A stretch of 64,000 bases of DNA from Bryum argenteum (GCA_037043015.1 CM073327.1:16536727-16600726), one strand, 5' to 3'; shown: positions 28,815-41,303, counted from the first letter of the stretch. The notes: a model not told the origin generated them from the sequence alone. Made by a program: numbers and translations.

Positions 28815-29182
28815 TTAACCCTTAAACGCCCAAGCAAGCCCGAGGGGCTTGATTCCAACAGAATCTTCTCTGTAGCTCTCACTGTAATCAACTTTTCACT
28901 TATGTTGATGTCAAACTCGTCACCGTCTTATGATGCATTCAAAAAGTGAAACTTTACAATTCAAATCACAGTTTGTATGTATGATTTTATGGTTTGAAAG
29001 GATTGTGGTAGGTAGGTTGGGGTTGTACATAACCTTGTAGGAGGTTGCAAGCTCATCATTGATTGGTTCATTTATGGTGCCCAAGTTCAAAAAGTGCACT
29101 ATTCATGATGCCCAAGTCCAAAAGATGCTGTGATCCAATTTTGGGCTGCCTGTTTCAGACCCCATGGGCGTTTAAGGGTTAA
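28815..29182. mobile_element. TTAA/CCC-ended element, 'ACGCCC' subfamily, 368 bp
   Basis: The left end is TTAACCCTTAAACGCCCA and the right end TGGGCGTTTAAGGGTTAA, a perfect 18-bp inverted repeat including TTAA. It starts only 50 bp after the previous element ends and has a different, shorter interior. No coding capacity. Confidence 0.85.
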
Positions 29183-29801
29183 AGTATTCAACACCAGAGT
29201 ACCAAACATATAACACCAATCTCTTTGAGAAACCCAAGATGATGATTGAATTTTTTGATGTTCAAAGTTGAGTAATTCTTACACTACTCCAACAAGCAAA
29301 AAATCTCCCAAAAATAGCAAATTCAAACTATTGTTCATAAACACTCTTCATGAGTACTCATTGCATCTAACGTACAAAACAAGCACGAAGGTACTTCAAT
29401 CAAAATGGAATAAAAAAAAAAAAAAAAACGTCAAAAAGTTGACAAGTCTCAAAGTACCAAAAATAAATACAAAAGAGTAAAGAGAAGATTTGCAGCCAGA
29501 ATCATTTTTGAGCGCCAAACTACATTCTAATTTATGCCGTGATATACGGGAGTCAGAAGTAGACGGAGCGACCGACCCTACATTCATCCATGTGGATTCA
29601 TCAATCCACACGACCCATCATCTTCATCCATGAGCTTCTTCCTCAAGTAGGTTACTAAGCTTCGTCGCCAGACTGTTGCCTCATTCGCATCTTCGCTGCG
29701 CCGGCCTCAAACCCTTGGCCGCCCTTGCGGTGCCCTTTACTGCTCTTGTTTCTACAGCTTTTAGGTTTAGTTTTGGAGGAGATTTGTTGTTTTGAGAAGC
29801 C
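29183..29801. other. Upstream region and 5' leader of the U2AF35 gene
   Basis: Contains an A-run at about 29409-29428 and a GC-rich stretch from 29650. No clear TATA box. The transcript probably starts in the last 250 bases before 29802. Confidence 0.45.
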
Positions 29802-31344
29802 ATGGCGGAGCATTTGGCGTCGATTTTCGGGACAGAGAAGGATCGTGTCAACTGTCCGTTTTACTTTAAGATTGGCGTTTGTCGTCATGGCGACCGCTGC
29901 TCTCGGCTTCACAACAGGCCGACTGCTAGTCAGACTCTGTTGCTGGCGAATATGTATCAGTCGCCCGACGCTGGCTTTCACGGCGGCGTTGATCAGCACG
30001 GGAATATCCAGCAGTCGGATCCTCGCCAACTGCAAGAGCACTTCGAGGTTAGTGTTATTTGTTGACTCTGCTTTTGTTGAAAACGTCTGTTTTTTTTTTT
30101 TTTTTTTTCACCTCGTTGTTCTGACTTGAAATTGCTTGCAGGATTTTTATGAGGATATCTTCGAAGAGCTCAGCAAGTATGGAGAAATTGAAAATCTCAA
30201 CGTGTGCGATAACCTCGCTGATCATATGGTATGTTTTTGCGAGTGTCATAATTCATAGGTTGTACTTATGGTATTTTGTTGTTATACTACCTCCTTTTGG
30301 AAATTAGTGTCCGTCTTGTAGGGCAGACTAAAGCTTGTCCCTCTTTTCAAAGTAGGAGTATCGGGACGGGGTGACATTTGAAACTTGTTGTTGCAGTTAA
30401 GGTACTTTTTATTCTGTTTCTTAGGGTTCTCGTTGCTTTCTGCAGATCGGGAATGTGTACGTGAAGTTTCGTGAAGAGGAACATGCTGCTGCCGCTCTCA
30501 ACGCGTTGAGTGGCCGATTTTATGCAGGTTTGTTTTAGGGCAATTGGAAGTGCTTGTTTTTCGATTTATTCGGTGTTGACACATGAGAACTGTTTTAAGG
30601 TTAGGTTTTATGATTGTGACTTTTGAGTTATGTACTGAGGATTCGCTACTTTCGTGTGAGCACAGGGCGGCCAATCATTCTGGACTTCTCTCCAGTTACC
30701 GATTTCCGGGAAGCCACTTGTCGTCAGTATGAAGAGAATACTTGCAATAGAGGAGGCTATTGTAATTTCATGCATTTGAAGAAAATATCGAGAGAGTTGC
30801 GACGGAAGCTCTTCGGAAACTACAGGCGGCGAAGCAGGAGTCGGAGTCACTCTCCTTATGGTCGTGGTGAAGCGCGTGGACCACCAAGCCCTCGACGATA
30901 CGGCGACAGGTCAGTAGTTGAACAGTTCATAAATCATCTTTTTAGTAGTGGCTGATGCATTGCTGTAGTTCTTAATTATTTGGTCAAATGTGCAGGGATT
31001 TCTATGAACCTCGCCGGGGACGAGGACGAGGAGGAGGTGGCCGTGGGTATGGCCGAAGGTACGAAGAGTGGGACGATCGACGATACGACGATCGCAGGGG
31101 AGGTGGTCGGTCAGATGGTGGGGGCAGGAGACGGGATAGAAGCAGGAGTAGGACCCCGCCATCAAGAAGGGGACGTAGTCCGCCTGGACGCGAAGGTTCT
31201 GCTGAGAGACGGGCTAAGATTGAGCAATGGAATCGTGAACGTGAGGAACGTCAAGCTGCTGAGAACGCCCCTGCTGGTTCACCTCCACGAAGGGATGCGG
31301 GCTCCCCACCCCGACGAGAACCTGCAGCATATGACCACGAATAG
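29802..31344 (+). CDS. U2AF35: U2AF small subunit (U2AF35), 335 aa, five exons
   Basis: Small subunit of the U2 auxiliary factor, which recognises the AG at 3' splice sites and recruits U2 snRNP with U2AF65 in the nucleus. Exons: 29802-30047, 30142-30228, 30446-30527, 30666-30909, 30996-31344. All introns are GT-AG and the phases close on one stop. Protein: [22 protein letters not shown] finger 1 at residues 18-37 (C-x8-C-x5-C-x3-H); UHM/RRM-like domain about 45-148 ([31 protein letters not shown]); CCCH finger 2 ([19 protein letters not shown]); then a C-terminal Arg-Gly-Ser region with [17 protein letters not shown] and [10 protein letters not shown]. It is somewhat longer than the Arabidopsis proteins because of the Gly/Arg-rich tail. 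A T20 run lies in intron 1 near 30090, close to but not at the acceptor. Confidence 0.95.
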
Positions 31345-32964
31345 AGGCCCAATTACTCTGGTTTGTGTTGCGTTACTCTCTTATTACCATCCATGTTAGG
31401 TCGTGCGCAGGTTGACAGAATTTAAAAAAAATCCAAGGGGCATACTGGTCAGTGCAGTCTCTCTGTCGGTTTACTGACAAGAACCTGAGCTTGTGCGCAG
31501 GTCTCAGGTATAGGTGCAATGTTCAACACTGCTGCAGTGCAGCAGCAGTCTAGCTGCTTATGATATGAAACACTCTTTGAATTGTGAGCAGTCAGAGGAG
31601 CATCCTTCTACTATTCTTGTGAACAGTTTTTTGTTAGTGTGCAGAGTATCTTAGGAATGCAGGTGCATGTTGTGGTAAGCGAGCTCACAGTTGTGTCAAG
31701 GTGTTCCTGCAGGTTGCAGGGATCCCAGTTCTGCTGGTTAGACGCACAGGTTAAAGAGTTAACATGCCCTTTGGACTGAACAGGTGAAGGTGATCCAAGC
31801 AAACTCGAGGATTACTATCGAGCAGTGAGGGAGTGATGCAGGACTCAGCAGGACATTGCGAATGTTGCAGGGCTCAAGATAGGGAGGACATGATGCAGGG
31901 CAACCATGGAAGTGCGCTCATTTGATGGCAGCGGTTGTTGCTGTGTGTGCAGGTCCAGGCATTGGGACTGTTAGTGTTAAGCAGGACTATAATCTCTTTC
32001 CTGTCTTGTTTCAGGTCTTGCAGGGTAGGGTATGTAGCATGCAAGATTCAGTGTCTGGTCTCTTTGGAGTACCGTCGGAAAGTTGTAGACGCGTAGTTGG
32101 TTGCTCGCAATGAAATGAAGTTTGTTTTGTATATCACATCTTGAGTGTTTGAAGTTCCTTGTATTTTTTTGTATAAAAGGCGTGTTTGGTAGATGGTGTT
32201 TTGTTGTTGCTGGGAGGTTGTACTGTCATTTTAGTTCAAGGAATTGGGTGATGATGAGAGTAGATGGAGACAACCTGAACTTGTCAGTCCATCCTAGTCT
32301 TCCATTGTTCTTTTACAGAAAGAGAAGGTCAAATTGATTCAGATTGGTTGCTGTAGCATTCTCATCATCAAATTGTAACCTCCGAACGTCGATCGATATC
32401 GATTGTTACAGAGTTCTCTGAAGCGGAATTTACTCCATTAAATCAGTGGTTTAGGTTTTCTTATCTCTTCATACCCTCGAGTATTCGTAGGGCAACACTC
32501 AATTTGTTTAGTTATCACCGTGCCTGATGTGCAGATATCATAACACGTTTCCTATTTGTAGAAAGATGACATTGATACTCTGTTACAATTTATTTACAAA
32601 GTCCTGACTGCAGCAGTAAAGCACAAGTTCAGTAATGTACAGTTCATGAACTTGTCAAAACCGAAAGTTGCTGCGGGTTTACATTATTTACACAAGAAAT
32701 CTGTACAGTGGGGTACACAAGAAATATGTACAGTGACATATATCAGGTACAGTTTGCTTACGAACTCTAATCGTAGTGCAGGACAGTAAAAAAACTGGGA
32801 AATTTTAGAATGCAATAACTTGCTCAAGAATTGATGGATTTTAGAATTTCATATTGTGTTGGAATGTTATTGAAGTCTACTTTTCTTTATACACTATCTA
32901 TACGACTGGACATAGTTGAAATGAGGCATTTGAATTGCCCTAAGGTAACCTCATCCCATACTTT
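31345..32964. other. U2AF35 3' region and spacer
   Basis: The first several hundred bases are probably 3' UTR: many GCAGG and TTGCAGG words on the plus strand and no open frame with motifs. The part beyond about 32400 is AT-rich and unassigned, except that the left end of the Tc1-like element must lie somewhere before 32965. Confidence 0.45.
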
Positions 32965-33318
32965 CTAAATGAATTCTATCAATTCTTGCTTATATTGTGG
33001 CATGCTATTGTAACGAAGCCAATCTTTGAGTATCTTCCAAATGTTCTCAATTGGATTTAAATGAGGTGAGTGTGAAGGCCACTTCAACTTCTTCATGCCA
33101 TAAGCTAGTCTCCCATTCTTTGCCAACTTACTTCGATGAACATGAGCTCCATCTTCCATGAGAGTGAGGTCATGAGGATTATCGTGCATGAAATAAAACC
33201 CGCTCAAAGTGCGTTCATACACATTTTTCACAAAATGTGGAGCAATTCTTTCTCCGTGAGACATAATGACTAATGGGCATTCGTCAAAACCTGTAAACGC
33301 ACCCCACTTCCCCACATA

Positions 33319-34940
33319 CAGTGTGTGGCAAAACTGAGTCAACCTTGTTGAAAGAGATTATTTGGCTATCAATTCCTAACAACTCAATAAATGAAATGAC
33401 CATTTTTAACATGGAGGAGATATAAAATGGAGTGTATTAGTTGACATAGCATCCATGGTGACATATAAAAAATTTATAAGGAGATACATGTCTTCCAATA
33501 CATACACTTGGCTTGACTCAACTTTGCATGGCATGCCATAATATATGCAATGAAGTGGTAAAAAATGGATGGAAGACTTCTATGACCAGATTGGCATGGG
33601 CACAATGAGTGTCAATCTTGACATACTCCATGTCAACTTAGTGCACATTGTAAGCAGAGTGTGAGGACAGACCATGGTGCACTTAAATGAGCTTTGTGGT
33701 AGTGCTCAAAAAGACCTTGATAACTCCATTTTGATGATGTTGCAAGGTGGTAGGACTACAAGAGATGTAGCACATGAGTTGCAGGTGTCTCACAGCCATA
33801 GAAAGAAATGTTGCAAGACTTAGAAAGAAGAGATTATGTGATTTGTCAGCTAGTAGTGGTGGTAGACCACAAGTGCTAAGTGATGCACAGAAGAGAGCAT
33901 GTGTGCGTGCTGTCACATCGCGAGGTTTTGAAAGTGCTACACAAGTTGCCCAACATGTACGCAAGGAATGCCGTGTTACTATGAGTGTTGATAGAGTGGG
34001 AAGGACTTTACGTGCAGCAGACTTGAGATCAAAAGTGAAGCAAAAGAAACCAAAAGTGAACCAGAAAGACATTAAGGATCGACTTGAATTTGCTACGCGC
34101 CATCAACATTGGACCGTTGGTGACTGAAAGCATGTCATCTTTTCTAATGAGACCAAGGTAAATCGATTTTGCTCAAATGGTCGTAGTTGGTGTTTGATTC
34201 GCAATGAACAATCTTGTGTTTCAAGACAAGTGCAAGAGACTGTGAAGTTTGGCGGTGCTTGAGTGATGGTATGGGGTTGCATGACATTCCATGGCCCTGG
34301 TATGTTATGTAGAATCGAAGGAAGAATGGATCAACATCAATATAAAGAAATCTTGCAAAGAGATTTATTGTATACCATATGATCTTGATCCTTCAAATTT
34401 GACTTTTCAGCATGACAATGATCCCAAACATACAGAAAAAAGTGTTCGCCAATGGTTGAGATCACAAAATTTTGATGTTCTTAAGTGGCCTGCACAATCT
34501 CCTGACTTGAATCCAATTGAGCATCTTTGGGCTGACTGAAACGTCGTCTAACGAGTATGAAAGTGCTCCAACAGGAATTTTAGAATTGTGGGAGCGTATT
34601 GAGGAGTGTTGGGCTTCTTTAGCAATAGAGAAGTGTAGGAGGTTGTATGAAAGCATGCCAAGGCGAATCCAAGCACTTTTAGCCGCTAAAGGCAAGTGGA
34701 CAAAATATTGAGTTGCTTTTTGATAGTGGATGCAAAAGTGAGTCAAGGAACATAGTTTCCTTTAAATGTAATTTTCTTGTACATTTCAATGTAAGAAGGA
34801 ACTTCTTCTCCATCAAATTGTAGCCCATTCAAATTGCTATATTGCACAATTTACACATTCTAAAAATCTATCGCCAAGTCTTCCACATTGCTAATCAAAT
34901 TACGAATTTCAAGAGTTTGACTCGGTTTTGCCACACACTG
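33319..34940 (+). mobile_element. Tc1-like element B, 1622 bp, inserted in element A
   Basis: The left terminus is CAGTGTGTGGCAAAACTGAG; the right terminus is its reverse complement with one mismatch over about 24 bp. Both are flanked by TA (33317-33318 and 34941-34942), the target duplication of Tc1/mariner elements. It encodes one damaged transposase in the plus direction. It lies inside element A in the opposite orientation. Confidence 0.92.
33674..34711 (+). pseudogene. Tc1-like transposase of element B (defective)
   Basis: The open frame starts at the ATG in CCATGG (33674). It has a DNA-binding N-terminal part (GGRTTRDVAHELQVS), a frameshift near 33795, then GGRPQVLSDAQKRACVRAVT and KECRVTMSVDRVGRTLR. 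The catalytic parts are [29 protein letters not shown] and [11 protein letters not shown]. The first catalytic Asp is Asn (SNE instead of SDE). Three TGA stops (about 34124, 34261 and 34537) sit where family members usually have sense codons, at least one of them Trp. Inactive copy. Confidence 0.85.
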
Positions 34941-35431
34941 TATGTCCTTCGAGATTTGAAGGTAGGCAACAAACACTTTGTAATGTTTGCGCCACACTTG
35001 CATTAGACGAGAATTCTCCCAAGCTAAAATGACAATTCACTTCTTGTCCATATAACCTTGTACCTATCTTCTTCTGTCCAGTGCTTATATTTGCGAGCAA
35101 ATCTTAACCTTGTTGCTTTCTGCACTAGATTGATCTCTGCAACAATGCAATTTCCAAAGTCCAGATTCCGAATATACTTTTGCGTAGTATTATGATGCAC
35201 GTGATATTTTGCAACAAGACTAGTGAGATGTTAGCGTCGAACTTATTGAATGTCTTGAGCTAATTTGTGTAACCCACGATCTGATAATCTGCAAGAGTTG
35301 TGTCCTCTACTTTGAGTTGTCAAGTAATGAGATATCTTCCATTTAGTGAGAAGAGTTGAAACTACAGAGCGAGGCATGATCAAATACTTTGCAATGTCAG
35401 ATGACCTCAATGCCACCTCTACGTAGTCCAA

Positions 35432-37129
35432 TAATAAGTGCCCCCTCTACATTTAAGTTTAAGTGTCCACATCACACTTTGATGGAAACGTTGCTTGATA
35501 CAACTTAAGTTCAGAAAAGATGCATCGGTTCACAGATATAGAGCCAATCCAACAACCACTCTATGTGAAAGTGATACTTGGTGCCTACATCTTATAACAC
35601 CAAACAAAATAAAATAAAATAAAGAACTCATGAATGAAATTATATGTCAAGTTGCGCCCATACAATGTCTGCTTCTCGAGGAAATATCACCCTTGAGAAG
35701 CATTTTAAAGAGCATGCATATTATTCTTTGACAGGGGTCAAGAGCCTTACTTCAATTATCTGGATTAGTTAAGCAACATGGACATAAGTTCATGTTCGCC
35801 CTTGACTGTGGTTCAGAGAGCACAGTCGCGGCAGTGTATGGAATAAATGGACTGACAAGCGGTGATGTTGCACACGAAGTTGCAAGTTTGGGTCGTGCTT
35901 GTGCATTAACACTAGGACTGATTGCTACCGTATCTGTAACATATAAGTTACGCTTATCCATAGGGTGGTGGAGGTTCATTGGTTGCACGAAATGACTTAG
36001 ACTTTGGTGTAGCACTTCCTAACAACTTGCCTAAAATAGCTACAACAACAATATACCAATAGAACATACTTTAAATGCACTCATACGGAGTGAAATGAGT
36101 ACGCCATGAGATTCTGGACATGGTTCAAAATGGATAGTTCTGATTGGTCAAAGTCGTGGGTCATATCCCACATCAACAAGGTCTAATCAATCAAAATAGT
36201 TGCTAAGCAATGTATATAGACCATTGATGTAGAAACATCAAGGGTTCAGGCTCAAAGCACAAGAAAAAGATAGGTGTGTTTCAGCCCTATAAGCGTAACA
36301 CATATATTACGCGTAACATATATGTTACGCTTATCGGTCCTAGTGTTAAGACCGGCATTGACTTGTAGAATTGGAGCTAATGATTGTAGCGCCGAAACCT
36401 TTGTACAACATGGACAAAATCAATACACTTATTGTCATGAAAATCACTGACGAATCATAGCTAAAGAATCTAGCTAATTCAGTGCTAATTCCACTTCTAT
36501 GGGTACGAACTTGACTATAACACCTCGTTGTTAAACGCTCTTATCTTGCTTCAAACTTCTATACGGAATCGTAGTATTCACCTTAAGAAGATGAAATCAA
36601 ATGCGTCACTTCTTTGCTTTCCCTCGTCTCATATTCCCTCTAATACTCACCATGAAATACAAACTTTTCAAAAGCTGCTAACAATATGCTCACAAGCTCC
36701 TCACTTCATGGCTACTTACTTTGTCAATTCCAACTTTATACTCATAGATTGTTTGATGCTCACTTCATGGATACACTGTTGCTTATAGTCGATATGCTCA
36801 TAGCCTTGGAGAGTTATCAACTATAAGCAACCCCCTTTGAGAAAGTGCTCTCTTGAAAAATCTAGCACTCATTACTTCATGAATGCAATGTGGGAAAGAT
36901 AAGGTGGCTTGGTGATGAAGGTTAGCCGCCAAAAAATTGGTGGTGTGATGTCCAATTTCATGCTATGTGCAATTTTGTATGCAAATTATTTGCGCCATTT
37001 GGTGGATGGAGGTGGAATTCTTATCTTCTTCATTGATGCTTCACGTCATCATCTAAATATTAATTTCAACAAAGGCAACGAAATATTCATGTCATCTGAA
37101 TGGCTTGCATTCGCTTAGACATGGCTTGA
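35432..37129. other. Intergenic, with a perfect palindrome
   Basis: No convincing gene. The perfect 20-bp palindrome GCGTAACATATATGTTACGC lies at about 36309-36330, inside a longer arrangement of ATAAGCGTAACA and TGTTACGCTTAT. A related GTAACATATAAGTTACGCTTAT lies near 35936. No coding frame with motifs was found. Confidence 0.5.
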
Positions 37130-38060
37130 ATGAGCCATTGGAGTTGTTCAAGAGAAATGTCATTCAAAATGACTTGAATTAGTACACTCATTTCCACCTT
37201 GTTGCTAGGACTCTTGTAATAATGAACCTTGTCTTTCATGATTTCAAATGTTCTCAATGGGGTTCAAGTCGGGGGAATTTGCAGGCCATTGCAATTTTTG
37301 CATGCCATTTGCTTGTCTCCAAATTTCAGAAAGCTTAGCACTATGCACACGAGCGCCATCTTCCATTAAGAGAAGTTCATGTGATGCCTCGTGCATGAAT
37401 CAAAAACCACAAAGAACATTATCATATACATGTTTCACAAAAGTAATTGTTGTTTGCTCCCCTTGTGGCAAAAAAACGAGAGGACTCTTGTCAAAGCCTG
37501 TAAATGCTCCCCACACCGTAACAAATGTCTTCCTTGGTTTGAATGTTGGTGCAAGACATTGGTCAACATATCTTTTATGGCTTTTTCTCCAAACTTGATT
37601 CTGTCGAGAATCTTTTTATACTACAAAAGAATATTCATTGGTATAGATAATTTGTGACCAATCCTTGGCTTGTCCAATGCATGTATCTACAAGCAAATGC
37701 TAGTCTCTTTTTTATATGAATTACGTAAGGTAGGGTTTCCTTAAAGCTACTTGACTTCCAAATCCAAGTCGTCAGATGTGGTTGCAATGGTGTTTCTATG
37801 AACTCCAAAAGTCTCTGCAAACAATACTAAATTTAGTCAACGATCTCCATGATAGAGGTGGCTAGATCCTTTACTGTATGATCTCATACTTTAGATTGAG
37901 GTTGCTTAGTTACTTAGTTGCGGTTTAGATATTTGAGTGGTATTCAACCCAAATTTCTTCCTCTTTATTAAAACTTTGGAAACGGTAGAGCGAGGCATTC
38001 CTAGTATTTCTAAAGTTTGTCCAAATTTTATCATACCATTTCTCCTTTCTATGATTAGAC
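37130..38060 (-). pseudogene. Third Tc1-like transposase remnant (element C)
   Basis: The minus strand reads, with stops and frame breaks: MPRSTVSKVLIKRKKFG (helix-turn-helix side), CLAPTFKPRKTFVTVWGAF, TGFDKSPLVFLPQGEQ, LLMEDGARVHSAKLSEIW and [10 protein letters not shown]. The order and motifs match element A, and the sequence is closer to A than to B. Several stops and a missing Trp after PIENI show it is dead. Terminal repeats were not found. Confidence 0.8.
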
Positions 38061-38178
38061 CCTCTCATGATTGCTCAATGTTTGTGGGTGCGTAATAATT
38101 TGTAGATTGCAATTAAGTTTATGAGAATTGAAGAAAATTGGTAATTTGTTATATCATTAGACCAAAAGAGATAAGGAT

Positions 38179-41097
38179 GACACTGAGCGCTCTACCCAGT
38201 CAGTCCGAGCTTCTCAAGGCACTACGCTGCATGGCTCCTGGAAAGAGTCCCGGCCCGGATGGGGTCGTGGTAGAATTTTTCAAATTCTTCTGGGACACGA
38301 TTGGCCCAGATTACACCTCAATGCTACGCTCCTCCATCGCATCTGGATCGCTACACCCAGGCATGAACCGAGGACTCATCATTCTCTTGCCAAAAGAGGG
38401 TGACACAGAGCTGTTGTCAAACTGGCGCCCAATCACCTTACTGACAACAACATACAAGCTCTTTGCCAAAGTTCTTCAAATCAGGTTGCAAAAACTCCTC
38501 CCTGAAATCATCCATGACAGTCAAACTGCTTTTCTCCCCTCCAGGTTCATACTAGATTCTGTGATGGTCCAACACGAAACGATTGCATGGGCCGCGGAGT
38601 CCAACCAGCCACTGGTGATGCTCAAGTCGACTTGAGCAAAGCCTTCGACACAGTGAGCTGGAGATTTTTGACCAAGGTCATGCTCCAATTTGGGATCCCT
38701 CCGGAGTTCGTCTCCATGGTGAACATGCTGCTAGAGGGAGCGTCGGCATCCGTGTGTGTCAACGGAGCATGCTCCTCCCCATTCCCCATACGAAGAGGAG
38801 TCCGCCAAGGCTGCCCTCTGGCACCATACATGTACCTTCTCGTAGCAGAGGCGTTGTCACTTGCCGCGCGCCATCAGGTAACCATCGGTTCCCTTCGAGG
38901 CATCCGCCTACCGGATTCGAACACCCAACAGATCGTGACCCAGTACGCAGACGATGCTACCTTGGCGGTGTTTGGATCCCACCGATATCTCATCGCTGCT
39001 TTTGATCTACTGCAAACCTTCGAAGCTGCTTCAGGGCTCCGGATCAACATGGCAAAGAGTGCGGCTTTTTGGTTCGGGAGGGAAGTCACACCGAGCTGGC
39101 TCCATGACTTCGGCTGCTTGGTGGCCCCTCCACAGGCCTTGTACAAGCTACTCGGCACCCCATTTGGGCTGGAACTTGCGACCGCTTATATCGACGAGTT
39201 TCTGAAAGCTAAAGTCTTGAAGAAGTTGAACTACTGGTCAAAGATACACCTATCTCTAGCGGCGAGGGCAGTCATCGTTAACTCCGTCCTTCTGTCAACC
39301 TTATGGTACTTTCTTAGCATATGGGGAGGATCACGGCCGATACTACAACGCATCCGAGCCTCTCTCAGGAACTACCTATGGAAAGGGAATGAAGAGCGAG
39401 CACGCGCACGAGTCAGTTGGCAAGACTGCTGTGCCTCCCAAGGCAATGGCGGTCTCGGGATCGTTGACCCGGAGGAGGCCCTCACAGCCCTCATGGGGAA
39501 ATGGGTGGTGAAAGCTCTCACTCCAGGTACCTCAGCGCTGCAGACGCTCCTTCGCCATCGACTCAGCCTCCTGAGGCTCCCAGACAACCCGGGCTGGCCT
39601 CCTAGCCTTCAATGGTAAATGCTTTCTTGCTTTTCGGCCCCCATGGGAAATGCCCTGTGGAAACGCATCACTCAGGCTTGGCGGTCCCTCACTCCCTTGC
39701 TCGATGCAGTCCCTCCAAAGAACTTCGACGAAGTGTGCAACACAGATTTATGGTGGACTACCCATTTCTTGGGCAACTCCTTTGGCTTCACGGAGTCAAG
39801 AGCCAAACAACTGGCAACAACCGGCTTACGATCCCTTCGAGACCTCTGGCTTCCTGGAGGTATGGTCCCGATACCATGGCATGAGCTTCAGACCAAATTC
39901 GGTCTCCACCAGGACGAACGCCTCTGTGTAGAGCGATACTACTCCAACATCCCTGGAGCTTGGGTCCGCCTCCAACATTCAACCGCGCTCTCTCCACAGG
40001 TTGACGACTGGCTCGGCATCTTTGATGGCAATCTCATGGACCGGCCTTCCATGGTGCTACAAACCTCAGCCCAGTTTCTACCGACACTCTCTTCGACGCC
40101 CACGGACTTGGAAGTCCCTGCTCACATCAAGACTTACACCGTCGGTGACCTATCCAGCTCACTCATCGAACTGCCTGCCCCAACGTCACAACCGCATCGG
40201 GCTCATGGCACCATTTGCAGAGTGAGGATCATCTCGCTCCCTCCCCGCCAGTCAACCAAGGCGTCCATCACACGTAAGTACCTAGCCCCTGTGTCATGCC
40301 TCTCCTTTGACCCCGCCAGATGGTCATGGCGGCCGGGAGATAACTTCTTCGAATACTCTGCGAGCAAAGGCCGCACATGGAGGAATCCTCACATCTCCTT
40401 GAGTAGGTCAATTCATGAGAAATGGCACAATCAACTTCGACCAGAGTTCACTCCCAACTGGACAGAGGTTTGGATGGCAGATCGCCCAAGAAAGGAAGCT
40501 GCCTTCCTCTGGAGTCTCATGCACAGAGCGATAGCAGTCAACCAGTGGCGACATCAATCACACACGGCAACTTCAGCTCTCTGTACCTGTTGCGACCGTG
40601 GAGTCCCCGAGTCTCTGCAACACTGCTTCTTCCAATGCACGGCGGCAATAGAAGCATGGGACTATGCGTTTGCCATTCTATACCAGGCAGTCCCGCGCCT
40701 CCTCAACTCCATCCCATGGAACCGTCTTCGTTGGGAGCAATGCTTACTTGGTGAGCCCCTGCCAATTCAACTTCAGCCACTATCAGAACTCTGGGCGCTT
40801 CTGAGAGGGGTGGTGATTTGGTCCATCTGGATACGACGCAATGCCTGTGTTTTTGCAGGAGACAGATGGACAAAAGAACGCCTCCAACTCACCATCTGGG
40901 ATAGTACACTTGACTTAGGCCGAATGGCGTGGGAGCGTGCTTCCCGGCGGGTGCGTCGCGCACAAAACCCTCGTCCCCAACTCATGGCAAGATTTCACCG
41001 GATCTGGCTAAGTTCCGCAGTATTCTGCTCTCTGACTAACGACAGAGTTTGTTGGTCGGCGGTTGCCCCGAGCTGCAGCAGGTCCCTTGTCAATTAA
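38179..41097 (+). pseudogene. LINE ORF2 fragment: reverse transcriptase and C-terminal zinc-binding domain
   Basis: Reverse transcriptase motifs in order: GKSPGPDGVVVEFFK, NWRPITLLTTTYKLFAKVL, DLSKAFDTVSW, RRGVRQGCPLAPYM, the catalytic box QYADDATL, and GLRINMAKSAAFWFG. The C-terminal part has the plant LINE zinc-binding signature FLWSLMHRAI ... CTCCDRGVPESLQHCFFQC. A one-base deletion near 38630 shifts the frame between LVMLK and VDLSKAFD. A TAA at 39616-39618 interrupts the same frame. Non-functional; fits an L1-like plant LINE. Confidence 0.9.
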
Positions 41098-41303
41098 TGC
41101 TAGTTACAGAGGTAGTAGTTCCCTCATTGGTCTCACCATTAGGGAATTAGGTCCTCACAGGGTTTTCAGTTCTTATCAGGTAACAATCTTCAAAAAATAG
41201 GTATCCGCCGGCCCGAAGCACACTCGAGCCTGGTTCTGCATCGGTGTATCTCTCTTCATGCAATGGAAATCCACCATTTGTTCCAAAAAAAAAAAAAAAA
41301 AAA
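38179..41303 (+). mobile_element. 5'-truncated LINE retrotransposon with poly(A) tail and target-site duplication
   Basis: The 15-bp sequence AAAAGAGATAAGGAT occurs immediately before the element (38164-38178) and after the A-run (41304-41318). This is a target-site duplication, with its A part merging into the tail. The A tail runs 41285-41307. The element starts inside the coding region, before the reverse transcriptase, so endonuclease and ORF1 are missing. The base composition is much more GC-rich than the flanks. Confidence 0.93.

Larger units (their letters stand above)
32965..35431 (-). mobile_element. Degenerate Tc1-like element A, interrupted by element B
   Basis: Two minus-strand pieces of one transposase lie on either side of element B. 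The N-terminal piece is at 35431-34943: helix-turn-helix-like MPRSVVSTLLTKWK, then HWTEEDRYKVIW. The C-terminal piece is at 33316-32965: GAFTGFDECPLVIM, LMEDGAHVHRSK, SPHLNPIENIW. Removing B and one TA makes the reading frame run on through KCLLPTFKSRRT into YVGKWGAFTGF, as in intact DDE transposases of the Tc1 group. In-frame stops in the 35.0-kb part show it is dead. Outer inverted repeats could not be placed, so the limits are those of the coding remains. Confidence 0.8.

Noticed and set aside
29655-30041. Minus-strand 128-residue frame over the U2AF35 first exon
   Set aside because: Shadow of the conserved plus-strand exon; no motif and no splice context.
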